Origin: Lycium barbarum
Taxonomy: Eukaryota > Streptophyta > Magnoliopsida > Solanales > Solanaceae
NCBI RefSeq assembly: GCF_019175385.1
Contig: NC_083346.1
Coordinates: 55,829,821 to 55,893,820 of the forward strand
Direction of reading: 5' to 3'
Length of the DNA stretch: 64,000 nt
The notes beneath the pieces were generated by a model. It saw only the letters and a program-made list of their open reading frames with translations. It did not search any database and was not told the origin of the DNA. Below, in pieces: positions 24,328 to 36,453 of this stretch. The translations under genes and the position numbers were made by a program. Each line of letters starts with the position of its first letter. Positions within the stretch are counted from its first letter, which is position 1.

Positions 24328-27300
24328 TGTTATATCCCGTATTTTTGAACGTCAGATTATTTGCTGAGGTGGGACCCACACATCGAGATTTTTTTTGGGA
24401 CATCTAAAAACACATTCATATGAATCACATATGAGAAGTTAAACACGACTCAAGAAGGACCCTTGGGCCAAATCAAAGTGGAAGTCCTCCAAACGAATAT
24501 TTTTAAGAAAACGTTTTCGGGTGATCTGACTTCATGGGGCAAAAACGGTATTATAAGTTTGGAATTTGGAAAAGTACCAAGAAATAGAAGTTGTAGATAA
24601 TTGAATTATATTTCCAACCATAGGTCGTGGGTGCCCAGGTGACGTCGGTACAAGGAGATATGAACGTTTTAAGGTTGAAAGGTCAGTGGGCTAGGCCCAA
24701 CTCGGGACCAAACCGAGTTGGCCCAAAAAAATCAAAAAAATAATAAGGCCCAAATTTGTGAGGCCCAACCGGCCATGGTTATGGCCCAAGCCCATATTAC
24801 ATAAAATTTGGTCAATAAATAAGATGACTAAGTCATCTTTATCACACAACCTCTAGAATATTCAAGAAGTTGAAGAACAAGAAAGAGAAGGAGAAAAGTT
24901 GAAGGCCATTTCGGCCAAGGGTAAATTTCCAAGGAAAAATTGACAAAAATTCTTCAAAAATAATTTTCTACCAAGTAAAGGGTGCTTAACAAGGTGGAGT
25001 TGTTGTTGGAGCAAGAAAGATTCAAAATCATACAAGTTGCCAAGTTGTAGTCAAGTGAGAAGTTGAAGAAAAAAGGTGAGTTTTGATCTTTCTTTATGTG
25101 TTATGAATGGTTTATATGTGTTGTAGTATGTTAAAATGGATGAAATTCATGAAAGAGATAAAAATAGGGGTGTGGCCGTGTGGTATGGAACATGTATATG
25201 TGTGTAGAAATTGTTTTTTAATTAATTTATCTAGTGTTTGGTTGTTATTTTTGTGAATGATATGTGGAAAATGGAAGTTGAATAAATTTGGAGAGGTTGT
25301 AGTGTGTATGCTTGATGTTGGCCGTGTAGTTGTAGAGTAATATGGAAGAAAAAGAGTCAATTATGTTTAATGTTTTGGTTGTAGTTGAACTGTGGATGCT
25401 AGATTGCTAATGAATGCATAATAATCTTGTGAAGTTGAAGTAGGTGGAGGTTTGTTTTAGAAGTTATGTGAATTTAATGTAATGTTCTTGCATGCATGGA
25501 AGGTAATGTGGTTAGTATGATGTTGTTGGAATATAGATCATGAGGTTGTGATTGTTTTCATTAAATTTAGAAAGTTTTGGAAGAAGTAGTAAGTTGATTG
25601 AATATGGAAGTTGTTAGTATTGTTGTTGTTGGAATTGTGGTTGATATTTTGGCCGGGTTTGAATTCCCGGGATTATTGTTGATTGAAATTAGCCAAGTTG
25701 AACTTGGTGGGATGGAGTATTTATAGGGGAAGTGCTGCCGAAATTTCGGTAGCCAAATGTTTCCTTAAGAATTCAACTCTAAGTATCCTAATAAGAGTTT
25801 TGGTAAACATGACCAATTTGCAGATTTTGACGAGATTGCAACGTGAATTCGGAATAGCAAAAGAAGCGGAAAGAGGTTTGTAAGGTTTCATCCTTCTTTC
25901 TATGGCATGTCTTAGACGTAATAAGTTGGGTACGCGTCTCGGGGACAACTCTCTTCCCCGGAATCCGCATCCAAAGTTTTCCACTTTTTGTTCAATAGAA
26001 TTGAACTAGAAAGTGTGCAAATGATGGAAAGACCTCTTAAACCCCTAGAACTTGCATAAGTGGGACCCGATTACCCTAGGACCCTCACAAGTAATGACAT
26101 GACACGTAATATATGTAAATCATATACGTCACCCCATCCGGCCCGAGGTGGGCCCGCTACTCTCGGATTTTTCCTTACAGTCTTGCTTGACTTACTTAAA
26201 GTGAATCCAAAGGGAACTTTTTATCCCGATTTCGTTACCAAATGATAAGTACTGTGACTCCTCTAACGAGGGCACTTCCATGACGATAATGATAACAATG
26301 ATGCTAGATAAGAGGATATGCCTATGATACGTACTACCGGAACGACTCTATGACTAAGATGACTAAGCTAAGTATCTTATGTAAACATGAAAATGATAAA
26401 ATAATTTTTGAATCTTATTTATATTTCCTAGCTATGACTTCATTTTCTAAAAGATTTCAAAGACTATGAACTGTCATCTATGATGCCCCGATTTCATTCT
26501 ACGTTTACTTTAATATTATTCCCCGTTGATAGTCTCACCTTAAAATACTCGTTCCTTCTAGGTGAGACAAAGCGATCACGAGTATTCTATAATGTAATCA
26601 GAGGTTACCGACTTTACGTCACTCCGATGACTACATGATGCTTCTTTGGGCTCTCCTGCGTGCCTATGAGATATATGTTTATAGAATACGTAAATGCATA
26701 TAAGACATGTAAATGTATGCACATGACGAAAGAGCTAGAGCGCTATAGACGCTGATACATGCACATGATACACGTATATGTATATGATAAAAGCACCAGA
26801 GCGCTATAGACGCTGATGTACCTACATGACACACGTATATGTATATGATAAAAGAGCTAGAGCGCTATAGACGTTGATATATGTACATGATATATGCATA
26901 TGTATACGGGGGAAATGGAGGTAAGGGCAGAGCGTTATGAACGCATATCCACCTGATCAGTTGGCATTACATGATATGATATCGTCCCGGACGCGGGATG
27001 CCCGGACGCGGGATGTGTATATTTATGGTTAAATGGATCGGCTGCCGACGCCTCGGCAATATGAGATGTCCTATTTTATATGTATATGTATATGAACAAG
27101 GAAAGATTCTTAAAGCAAAGCTAAGTACGCATAGCACCTGCCAAGGGTATATATATATACAGGTTATGTTTCTACCTCAGGACATGTGCTATTATTCTCT
27201 TATGTCGTTATTTACGTTTTATACTTTCCGTATGCTACTATTCATGCCTTACATAGTCGGTACACTATTCGTACTGACGTCCCTTCTTGTGGACGCTGCG

Positions 27301-27722
27301 TTTCATGCCGCGCAGGTTAGCAGACAGGCGGATTTGATCCTTAGAAGCTCTACCAGCAGTGTTGACAGTGCTCCAGTTATTCCGGAGCCTCACTTCCTTG
27401 GTACTATTTTGTGTATATATATTCGGGCACGACAGTACTCAGCCCTTTCTATGTATAAACGTACTATGTCTAGAGGCTCGTAGACAGATATGTACAGTCA
27501 GTTAAGTACAGTTAGGTATATGGTGTTTTGGCATGCTAATGTTGATGTATAAGTGATAACGAAGTTTATTAGTCTATATTCAGAATGACGCCGCTAATGT
27601 TAATGTTAAAAAAAAATGGCTCTGTTTACATGGCTTGCTAAGAGGTAAAGGTAAAACGATAGACAAGGGGTGCTCGGTACAAGTATCGGTTATTCGTCAC
27701 GGCCCCTAGACGGGTCGTGACA
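24328..27722 (+). repeat. B 3' LTR
   Basis: A 3,395-bp LTR from TGTTATATCCCG to GGGTCGTGACA, nearly identical to the 5' copy. It lacks about 32 bp present near 20984-21016 in the 5' copy. The hairpin block is at 27256-27317. Confidence 0.95.
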
Positions 27723-27727
27723 TATAT

Positions 27728-29215
27728 AGACCGAGAGAAGACCAATAATGTACCTATAACCACATCTGGCGATGCCTCCTGATCCTGGCGGCTGGCCAAA
27801 GCATAAATGCGGTTCGAAGGACCGCTAGTACTGGAAACTCCACCACGGCCTCTGTCGCGACCTGCTGGTGCTGGTGTACCCTGCCCCGTAGGGCGCATAG
27901 CCACCGAAGAAGATGATGAACCCGCGGCTGATCCGGTAGGCTGCGCTGCACCTCCCAAATTACCCTTATACGGGCACTCTCTCACAGTATGGCCCTGGCG
28001 GCCACACGAAAAACAAGATCCTGTAGCACGGTAGCACTCTCCAGGGTGGTACCTCCCACAATGAGAACACTGAGGCCTGGGTGGCCTCGTCTGACCGAAA
28101 CTCCTGTCTACCCGCGAACCTGAAGCCCTGGAGCTCTGGCCTGCTCCTGAATACCCTGGGCTATCAAATCTCCTGCCCGAGAACTGTGGAGGTGTGCTCT
28201 GTGCCGGCTGGGAAGAATGTCTGCTAGACTGTTGCTGCTGCTGAGGCTGCCTACTGCGAAACTCCCCAGAGTACCCAGCTGATCTGGCCCTCTTGGGCTG
28301 CCTCTGGTCCTGACCCCTATCGGGCTGATGCCCCTTATGCCGGTCCTCATTACCCTGGGCGTGCGCCTGTATACGGGCAATATCCATCCCGGGCTGAGCG
28401 GCCATCACCAGACAACTATAGACCAAATAACGGTCCAGCCCCATAATATACCGGTGCATCCTGTCAGTCATAGTAGCTACCATGGCAGGTGCATATCTGG
28501 CCAATGAGTCAAACTCCAGACTATAATCTCGGACACTGCGGCCCCTCTATCTCAGCAATAAGAATTTGTCGGCCCTAGCCCGCCGTAGCTCCGGAGGCAG
28601 AAAGTGGACAAGAAAAGCCTCAGTAAACTCGTCCCATACTGCTGGGGGAGCGCCGTCGCCTCTGGATAACTCCCAGGACTCATACCAATTAGCTGCTACA
28701 TCGTGCAACCAATATGAAGCCAACTCAACTGACTCGGTCGCAGAAGCCTTAATCAACCGTAACGTACGCTGCATCTGCCTGATAAACTCCTGAGGGTCCT
28801 CTTCGGACTTTGTCCCGAAGTACTCTGGAGGATTACAAGTCAGGAACTCACGGGCCCTCGAACTATCGTGTTTGTCTACACGATCACCCCCAAGTCCGTG
28901 CCTATGAACCTGCCCTGCTATCAACCTGGACAACAACTGGACCGCATCCCTCATGGCCCCATCCTCCGCCCCTGGCTGTGGAGCTGGAGGCTCGGGTACT
29001 GGAACTCCGGGAGCTGGCAGTGGAGCCGCCCCCGGATCTGCAGCTGCTGCTGCTCCAATCCCCTCTGGTGGTGGTGGTGTAGAAGAGCCCTCTGACTGAG
29101 GCATAATCTCGGCACGGGCCCTAGTAATCCTCTTGGCCTGGCTAGTCTCCCCTACTGCTACTGACTTGGCCTTCTGGGCTGCTATCGCCTTTTTCGGAGG
29201 CATGGCTGAAAACAT
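27728..29215 (-). pseudogene. E2 gag and start of protease
   Basis: Likely start is the ATG at 29203 (MPPKKAIAAQ), with an upstream in-frame ATG at 29215. After a Pro/Ala-rich stretch comes the gag capsid region (FGTKSEEDPQEFIRQMQ, WDEFTEAFLVHFLPPELRRA). A TAG at 28547-28549 interrupts it, probably CAG>TAG since the same frame continues with SVRDYSLEFDSLARYAP. The C-terminal part is rich in Gln, Ser and Arg and has a complete zinc knuckle CFSCGRQGHTVREC, preceded by a second Cys/His cluster (CSHCGRYHPGEC). The frame is then cut by B at 27727, and protease resumes at 18590 in the same frame. Confidence 0.94.
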
Positions 29216-29310
29216 GACAATTTGTTAGGGAGAAGTCATCCTGATAATACAGCTCTATCGCACGATCTAAGATAAGAAAGAAGGGTAGCATCCTAAATGT
29301 CCTGTAGCCT

Positions 29311-29350
29311 CCTGTTTATAGATGTGGTGCACAACACACCGATAAACAGG
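29311..29350 (-). other. E2 leader hairpin
   Basis: CCTGTTTAT pairs perfectly with ATAAACAGG (9 bp). The loop contains GTGCAC, which is self-complementary. Same position relative to the primer site as in B, D and E. Confidence 0.65.
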
Positions 29351-29391
29351 ACTCTACTAGACACGGTCTGTAGACACTCCGAGGACGAACC

Positions 29392-29403
29392 GCTGTGATA
29401 CCA
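29392..29403 (-). promoter_or_regulatory. E2 primer-binding site
   Basis: On the minus strand TGGTATCACAGC, four bases from the LTR, differs by one base from the initiator tRNA-Met complement TGGTATCAGAGC. Confidence 0.9.
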
Positions 29404-29407
29404 CTTT

Positions 29408-31717
29408 TGTCACGACCCAACCCCGTGGGCCGCGACTAGTGTCCGTGCTGGACACCCGTACGTACCTAATAACCCAAACTAGCATATAAACAGAATATAC
29501 AGATATAGAAGGCAATTGGCGTTACTAATTACCACAGATAAACAGATATAACGCGGGGAAGCCAATAAGGCTATCGCAGAACATATCAACCCAAAACATA
29601 TACACAACCCACAAGTATGTCTACAGACCTCTACAGAACAATAACAGAATCATAATACGGGACAGGGCCCCGTCATACCCCTGAATAACATATATATGTA
29701 CAATAGAAAAAGTTTGTACCAAAATGTAGGCTCCGGACGAGAGAGCACTCCAAGACAGCAAAATAAAATCCTAAGCGGGCGGATCAGCCAATCGGTCGTC
29801 TGTACCTGCGCGGCATGAAACGCATCCCCCGAAGAAAGGGGGTCAGTACGGAATATGTACTGAATATGTAAAGCCTGGAGTACAGTAATAAAATCATAAT
29901 CGGAACAAAACGTATAGAAAATGAGTGTAATGTCCAGAATATCAAATGCATATTTACAAAACATAAATAGTGTATGCAAAATCATATGCCATATCCGACC
30001 CCCGTCAAGGGACTCGGTGAACAGAACGTGGTCGCCACCCCGACACTGGCACCACAGCACATCATACTCCAGAGTAGGGAATAACTCCGTAACATATCAT
30101 ATCATATCAGATGGCCATATCGTATCATATCATATCATATCAGAATAGGCGTACATGGCACAACATACTCCACAACCCATGTACATGTATACCTGCCCCC
30201 TCACCTCGAGGCACGGCGAACAATGCAGTGGAATACGCTTGATAACATATCCTGGCCCGGGCTCAGTGAAGGAAACATTGAGGCATCCACGAGTGGAGTA
30301 GTGAGAAACTAAATACAGTATAAAACATAATACATTTACAAGGACTCGATGGAATATCTCGATAACAAACCCTAATAATGAAATCGCACGATAATCACAG
30401 TGCATGTATTTCGGATACCACAATAGGTTACATAAAAATAAATTTTTCTGGAATCGTTTCCATGTTCCAAAATAGTTTATAAGACTCAATGGAATATTTA
30501 AAACAATTGTGGTTTAATAGTTAGAAGGGTAGTTAAAACGTTCCCTTTTGAAATCGCTCGAAAATAAGTCAATACACAATAGGAGAGGAATCGGGAATAG
30601 TGGTCCCACCTCGGGTCAATTGAGGTGGTGGGCTCAAATTATGTACATTAAGCCTATGGAGTCATCTATGAAGGTGTTAGGGCAATATCATATCCTCTTA
30701 GGTAATTTGTAGGCGCTTACACCATTCTTTCAACAAACCATAGAACATATGATTCAATTCTATTGAATGAAAAAGGGTTAAACTCAAACTTGGATTTCTA
30801 GGAATAGAATCGTCCCCGAGGCTCGTATCTAAACCCATTAGGTCTAAGACATGCCAAGAGAAGGAAAGGTAAAGCTTTACATACCTTATACGCTCCTTAC
30901 GCCTCTCCAAACTCAATTCCCGTTTCCTCCAAAATCTACAATTGGTCATAAATACCAAATATCAATTACAAGCCTTTAGGAATTTAATCTTAACTCATAC
31001 TTGTCTACAGAAATTTGGACAGCATCTCCCCTATACATACAGCATCCCCGAGAATTTAGCTCGGCCAAAATGTCAACAACAACAACACCAACAACATCAA
31101 CAATCGAATTAAAACGCATTCTAGCATGAATAGTATTCCTTTCTAAATAGTGCGACAACTCCTAATCTAACTTCGCACTTCCAATCCAATATCAATGTTT
31201 TCATAGTCATTTACTAATCAAGATCATTCCAATACAATTCGGAAGCATTTCATATCATTCTACAAAATATTTACAAAATATACAAAAATTCCACCAAAAC
31301 TATAATTTATCCGAAACTTCTCATCTTCGACATAAATATTCATAACACATTTTCATCTTCCAATTTCATTAACAATAATCATAATTCGCACCTTAACAAT
31401 TTCATTTTCATCATTACATAAATCTACCATAAAATCACAAAACTTCCCATAACAATTTAACAACCAATCTTTCATGCTAATATGGACTAGCATTCTTCCA
31501 TTGACACCACAAGGCTACAACAACACAATTAACATCATAAATAAAATTGGTTCATCCTTCTACACACACATGCACACCCACGGCTCACCCCCCTCATTTC
31601 CAACTTCAACCAAAACCTTTAAACTTTCATTTCCAATGTAGAGTTCACAACAACCGCAACTAGAATACTACATAAAATTAACTCATTTTTGCCTACACAA
31701 CAACACATGCACACGGC

Positions 31718-31748
<31 letters not shown>

Positions 31749-32411
31749 TCATCATGCAACTTCCATATTTTAATGAATTGTTCTCCTTTCTACATTCCAC
31801 AACATAAATAAAACCTTCATAACACATAAAAAGAAATTAATTCTTACCTTTTCTTCCTAGCGTTTTCACTTGACCCAAGTGCCAAATCTACAAAACAAGC
31901 GACTTATCTCCCGAAATAACTACACCACGTTGTAGAGGACCCTTGAATTAGTAGAAATACCACAAGAAAATAATTTTTGAAGCAAGATTTTAAGGGGCAA
32001 AATTTATGTGTCTTGGCCGAATGGCCCCTTTTTTGTGGTGTTCTTGCTCTTGTTTTTCTCCTTTCTCAACTTGTCTTGAAAGTTCTAATAGATGAAGCTA
32101 ATTTAATCACATGGAAATTATTTAAGAGCCATGGGTTGGGCTAGCCATATGGCCGGCCACCCATTCTCCATTTGGGCCTCATCTTTTTTTTTTTTTGAAT
32201 TTTTCTAGCCCAATTAATTGTGACCCATTTTGTAGTTCCCGAAATTAATTTCCGAAATTCCCGATTTTGTCCCCTCGCCTTTCTCGCTATTTCCACATTA
32301 ATGGTTCATTAACAACACACACGTATTAGATAAAATCAAACATGACCTTATTTCTTTCAAGCCCAAATTATTTCAAATTTTTCCAAGTAGACAAAAACAC
32401 GGGTTATAACA
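29408..32411 (-). repeat. E2 5' LTR, complete
   Basis: A 3,004-bp LTR, TGTCACGACCC to GGTTATAACA on the plus map, so TGTTATAACC...GGTCGTGACA on its own strand. Contains the hairpin block (29804-29868), the GACGGG/CCCGTC-type hairpin near 29658-29676 (left arm here TACGGG), a conserved CTACAGAAATTTGGACAGC near 31006-31024, and a TA run near 31720-31742 that is longer than in the 3' LTR. Confidence 0.95.
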
Positions 32412-32710
32412 GAAATGGAGTAGTACGACTTTGGAGAAAGGATGGGTAAAGTTTCATGTGAAAATTTTGGTCCAACTTGAGGGACGAATATCTCTTAGCA
32501 TATGAAGTGTTTTGAAGTGAAACAAAGCCTAAAACAAATTTCGTCGAGTCTAGTTTCCAATGCAACAAACCGCTCGTCGATAGGACATCGGAGTAGAGAA
32601 TTAATTACATTACAAGTTTGGCTGACAGAGCAGAAACGCGTGCTACAGTACCACTACAGTACCGACTTGCTACAATAAAATGCTAAAGTGACCCGACCCG
32701 GATTTGACCC

Positions 32711-32720
32711 CTATAAAAAG
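32711..32720 (+). promoter_or_regulatory. TATA box of LTR C
   Basis: CTATAAAAAG follows a region rich in GTGCTACAGTACC repeats. It is the clearest core promoter in the window and implies that most of the LTR downstream is transcribed as leader. Confidence 0.65.
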
Positions 32721-33829
32721 GGTAATAACCCCCTTTTTCATCAGATTTGCCCAGAAAATTCCAGAAATTAGAAGAGAGAGAGTGAGAGAATCAAAAAGTG
32801 AGCAATTTTCAAGTAGCGGAATTGTGGTTTAGGTCCGGGTAACGCATGGTGGTGATTCTATTATTGTTTTGTGGTGGATTTTAGAGTGGATATTGAGGAT
32901 ATTGCTGTCTTGACAAGAAAAAAGGTATGCATCTTTCTCTTTTGGTATTATTTAACGCTTATTTATGGAGATAAAGCCGTTAAATAATGGTGTAGCGAAT
33001 TTGTGAAGAGAGAAATGGGATAAACACCGTGTGAGGTGTTTTATCTAATAATTTGATGTTAACAATGATGTTACCGATGTTGGTATTGATGTTGTTGTTG
33101 TTGGTTGCTGAATTACGATTTTGGGCTAGGCATATAAACAGAGGAGATGCTGCCGAAATTTTGGCAGATTCTAGAAAGATATATTTGAAGGATTAAGACA
33201 AGCGTATAAAGGTGAGTCTAACAATAGTATAAATTTTCTTCAATATAGATGTCACGACCAGACTAGGGGCCATGACGGGTACCCGGGGCTAACAACCGAG
33301 CATCGCTCATTCTATTACTCATCATACTCATTAAACGTTCAATCGTATTTCTTATGCTCATATTCGTAGGTAAACCATTTTCATTGGAAACATATATACT
33401 TTTATACACATAAGCCCTTCGGCTATCAAAATAATATACATACAATAATAACATCGTGAGACCATGGTACCCACACATACGTATCTACGAGCCTCTACTA
33501 GAATACTAGACATATGGACGGGACAGGACCCCGTCGTGCTCAAAACACATATGTACATAAAATAGTATATCCGTGGCACCTCCGGAATAATGGAGTGCTC
33601 TCAAAAGTCTGCTTATTGGCTTCTATAAATCTGGGTCGCCTCCCTGTCTACCTATAGGAATGAACACAGCGTCCAAAGAAAACGGACGTCAGTACGAATA
33701 TTGTACTGAGTATGTAAGGCATGAATGAAATGAACATAATAGAGAAGTCATGAGACATAAGATGAAGACATAACCTGCGTAACTTTCAAGAGTGGATACC
33801 TTTCATCATCGTTAACCCGCGTCCGGGTA

Positions 33830-33995
33830 ACCATCATATGCCGCCCACTAGTGGTGATCATGTCCGGCTTTCTAGGTGTGGTGGAATCGTAAGCAGCCCG
33901 CCTTAGCGGTGACATGTCCGGCCATTTAGGCACGGTGGAATAACAAGCAGCCCGCCATAATGGTGACATGTCCGGCCATTTAGGCACGGTGGAAT
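33830..33995. repeat. Imperfect tandem repeat in the D 3' LTR
   Basis: About three imperfect copies of a unit of roughly 60 bp containing GGTGACATGTCCGGCCATTTA and GCACGGTGGAAT, each followed by GCAGCCCGCC or a variant. A similar array is in the 5' LTR near 49615-49785. Confidence 0.85.
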
Positions 33996-34145
33996 GGTAT
34001 CATCGTGAGCACATCATAGACTTAACATTATTATACATCTCATAGACATATCATGACCTTATCATAACTTAGCATCATTATACATATATATATATATATA
34101 TATATATATCATAGTATCGTATCTGCTCATACACATTAAACATTA

Positions 34146-34276
34146 TCCATATTTGGCCACATAGTGGCTCGACAATATCCGTATTTGGCCACGTAGTGGC
34201 TCGAAAATATCCGTATTCGGCCACGTAGTGGCTCGACAATATCCATATTCGGCCACGTAGTGGCTCGACAATATCA
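34146..34276. repeat. Approx. 32-bp hairpin minisatellite in the D 3' LTR, four copies
   Basis: Four units of the form CCGTATTCGGCCACGTAGTGGCTCGACAATAT with few changes. Each holds the stem GCCAC/GTGGC around a 3-base loop. The 5' LTR of the same element has only two clear copies (about 49918-49982). Confidence 0.9.
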
Positions 34277-36418
34277 CATACATGTCTCCCGTACCCGGCC
34301 ATAACAATGCTCGGTATATCTCATCGTCATCATTGCCATCACATACATCACATAAGCTTATCAAAATTTTCCATAAAGCATGCATTTGAATTTAAAGACA
34401 ATCTATGAGAGACATATCATATTCCTAGCATGAACTTCGTAAAATTGTCACATGATAGTCTTTATAATCTCTAAACTTAGGCTCATCGTTACCATCATCG
34501 TATCGATGGCATATCTCTTACCTTTATCTCATATGGAACCCCCTATGAACATAGACTCGTAAATTTTTGGAACATTGGCCATAGGACATGTATTAGAGCT
34601 GATAGACGATCTATAACAATGTCGGGGTGACATAAGGTCGAGGACCCCCGATTACGTTTTGGAGTAATCACATCCATCATATATCACCTTGAAAGAACTA
34701 ACATTTTAAGGTGAGTGTACACCATGAACAACATCAAGGGATTGTAAATAGTATCATTAACTTCATAGACATCATATCTTGCTTTAGAATCTATAGGCTT
34801 AAACTTACCATCATCATTTTCGTATTCATGACATATTTCTCATCTTTATCTCATAAGAAGCTCTTTATCAATATTGTCTCATAGTTCTCGGAATGTAAGA
34901 AAGTCATAGAGAAGTGGGGAAAATAATATCATAGGAATCATATAAAAGGATCATTAGTTTCATAGGAATGCTGTATTATGAGCTTTAGGACTTCTAGACC
35001 TAGATTCGTCATTGGTATTACCATGCTCGTAACATATCTCTTTTCTTTATCTTATATGAAACTCCTTATAATCGTAGACTCATAATTTTCAATACGTAGG
35101 AAAATCATGGAAAGATAGGAGGATTCATACCATAGGAATCATGCCTTAGAAAGAAGGGACTAGCCTCACATACCTATTTCGTTTAACAATTTCCATCGTT
35201 TGATTGTTCTCCTTCAATGCTCACGTTTCTACCTTCAAGAGAATTCGCATTCACTTTAGCTAATCGATTATATGAACGTGCTTACCAGAGCTAGAGAAAA
35301 TTGGGCAGCATTTCCTTTGTTTATACAACCTTCCCCATATTTTATATCAACTCCCAAACATTTATAATAGCGTTCACAATATCATAACCAACAATCTTCA
35401 TTCATCTACATTACCCTCATTTCACAATTCCACTTCAATTCATCCATAATCATTGTCATAGTATACTAGTACGTTTTCTCACATATAATGCATATCACAT
35501 GTCCTTAATATCATTTATAACATAACCATATCACAACACATCAAGAATCATGACTCAATTCAAGCTATTACTCAAAATGACACTATTCCCACATTCATGA
35601 CCCATTTTTCTATATTCTTCTACAATCCAAGTGTTTCAACTTTCAAATACCTTAAACATCATGGAAATACCATAAATCTTACCTTAGATGGTGTAGGAAT
35701 GAACCTTGGGTAGAAACACCTCACTTGAGCAAAACCCTAGTTTAACCTTCACTTGGATTCCTTACATTGGATGAACTTTAATGGGTTTCTTACACTTGAT
35801 TCACTTAGTTTGATGTACTTGATCACTAATATCCCTTGAATTATTGTGTGAGAAGTGTAGAGAGATGTTTTAGAGAGAAGGGGAGTGAAGGGAAATGAAA
35901 AGAAATAAGACTCGGATCCCTTATTAATACACAAATTCTGACCCGACACGAACATACGGACCAACATACGGTCCGTATCTTTTATACGGGCCATATGTCT
36001 GGCCCTATGTCTAGTCCAGTGAAGGTTGCCAATCTGGGCTAAATATACGGCCTAAAATATGGCCAGTATGTTGGGCCATATAATGCCCAACTATTCCGAT
36101 TTCATTCTCGTCGACTCGTTTGATCTCCAATCCTTATGGAACCTTCTTAACACTTGTTTATCACCTCATTAACAATCTAAGGGACGTTATAACTCTTCTC
36201 CAAAGCATCATTAAATCATCATTAACCCGTTACTCGTAAATCCTTTCCGATACATCTCGTACGACTTGCCTCCTTTTGGCAAACTTTATTCTCTCACTTC
36301 GAATATCTTTGAAATCTTATTTAGAATCATCAAATGTTATTTCTACTCATCAAAAAATCGTGTACGTCGTACCCTTCGTCAGTCTATTCATTGTGCATGA
36401 ATGGAAAATTGTGTAACA

Positions 36419-36434
36419 TTCTTCTCCCCCTTGG
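36419..36434 (-). promoter_or_regulatory. D polypurine tract
   Basis: On the minus strand CCAAGGGGGAGAAGAA lies directly before the LTR start TGTTACAC. Element E inserted about 20 bases farther upstream, inside the conserved CATTCGAGGACGAATG segment. Confidence 0.88.
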
Positions 36435-36453
36435 GAACATTCGTCCTCGAATG

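Larger units (their letters stand above)
18596..27722 (+). mobile_element. B: non-autonomous Ty3/gypsy element (gag only) with paired LTRs
   Basis: Flanked by TATAT at 18591-18595 and 27723-27727. Complete layout: 5' LTR 18596-22022, primer site, 2.3-kb interior with one gag frame, polypurine tract, 3' LTR 24328-27722. No reverse transcriptase, RNase H or integrase is present; the frame ends in a stub of the protease motif. I counted roughly 40 substitutions between the LTRs plus one indel of about 32 bp near 20984-21016 (about 1.2%), so this is one of the youngest insertions here. It would need pol proteins from a relative. Confidence 0.95.
12388..32411 (-). mobile_element. E2: Ty3/gypsy chromovirus with both LTRs, carrying nested B
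   Basis: Flanked by GAAAT at 12383-12387 and 32412-32416. Reading on the minus strand: 5' LTR (32411-29408), primer site, gag, protease, RT, RNase H, integrase, then a truncated 3' LTR (15297-12388). B (18596-27722) sits in the protease coding region. Without B the element is about 10.9 kb, a normal autonomous layout. It is inactive because of the B insertion, nonsense codons, a frameshift and a deletion spanning the pol end, polypurine tract and LTR edge. The two LTRs differ by roughly 2% by eye. Confidence 0.94.
33250..36418 (-). repeat. D 3' LTR
   Basis: A 3,169-bp LTR from TGTCACGACC to GTGTAACA on the plus map. It contains the hairpin block (33649-33712, third stem weakened to CTGTG/TATAG), the GACGGGACAGGACCCCGTC hairpin near 33517-33535, tandem hairpins at 34146-34276, GAAAATTGGGCAGC near 35295-35310, and TACGGTCCGTA palindromes near 35955-35990. 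Confidence 0.93.

Noticed and set aside
33820..34280. CRISPR-like array
   Set aside because: Repeats are contiguous tandem units without unique spacers, inside a plant LTR, and no Cas genes are present.
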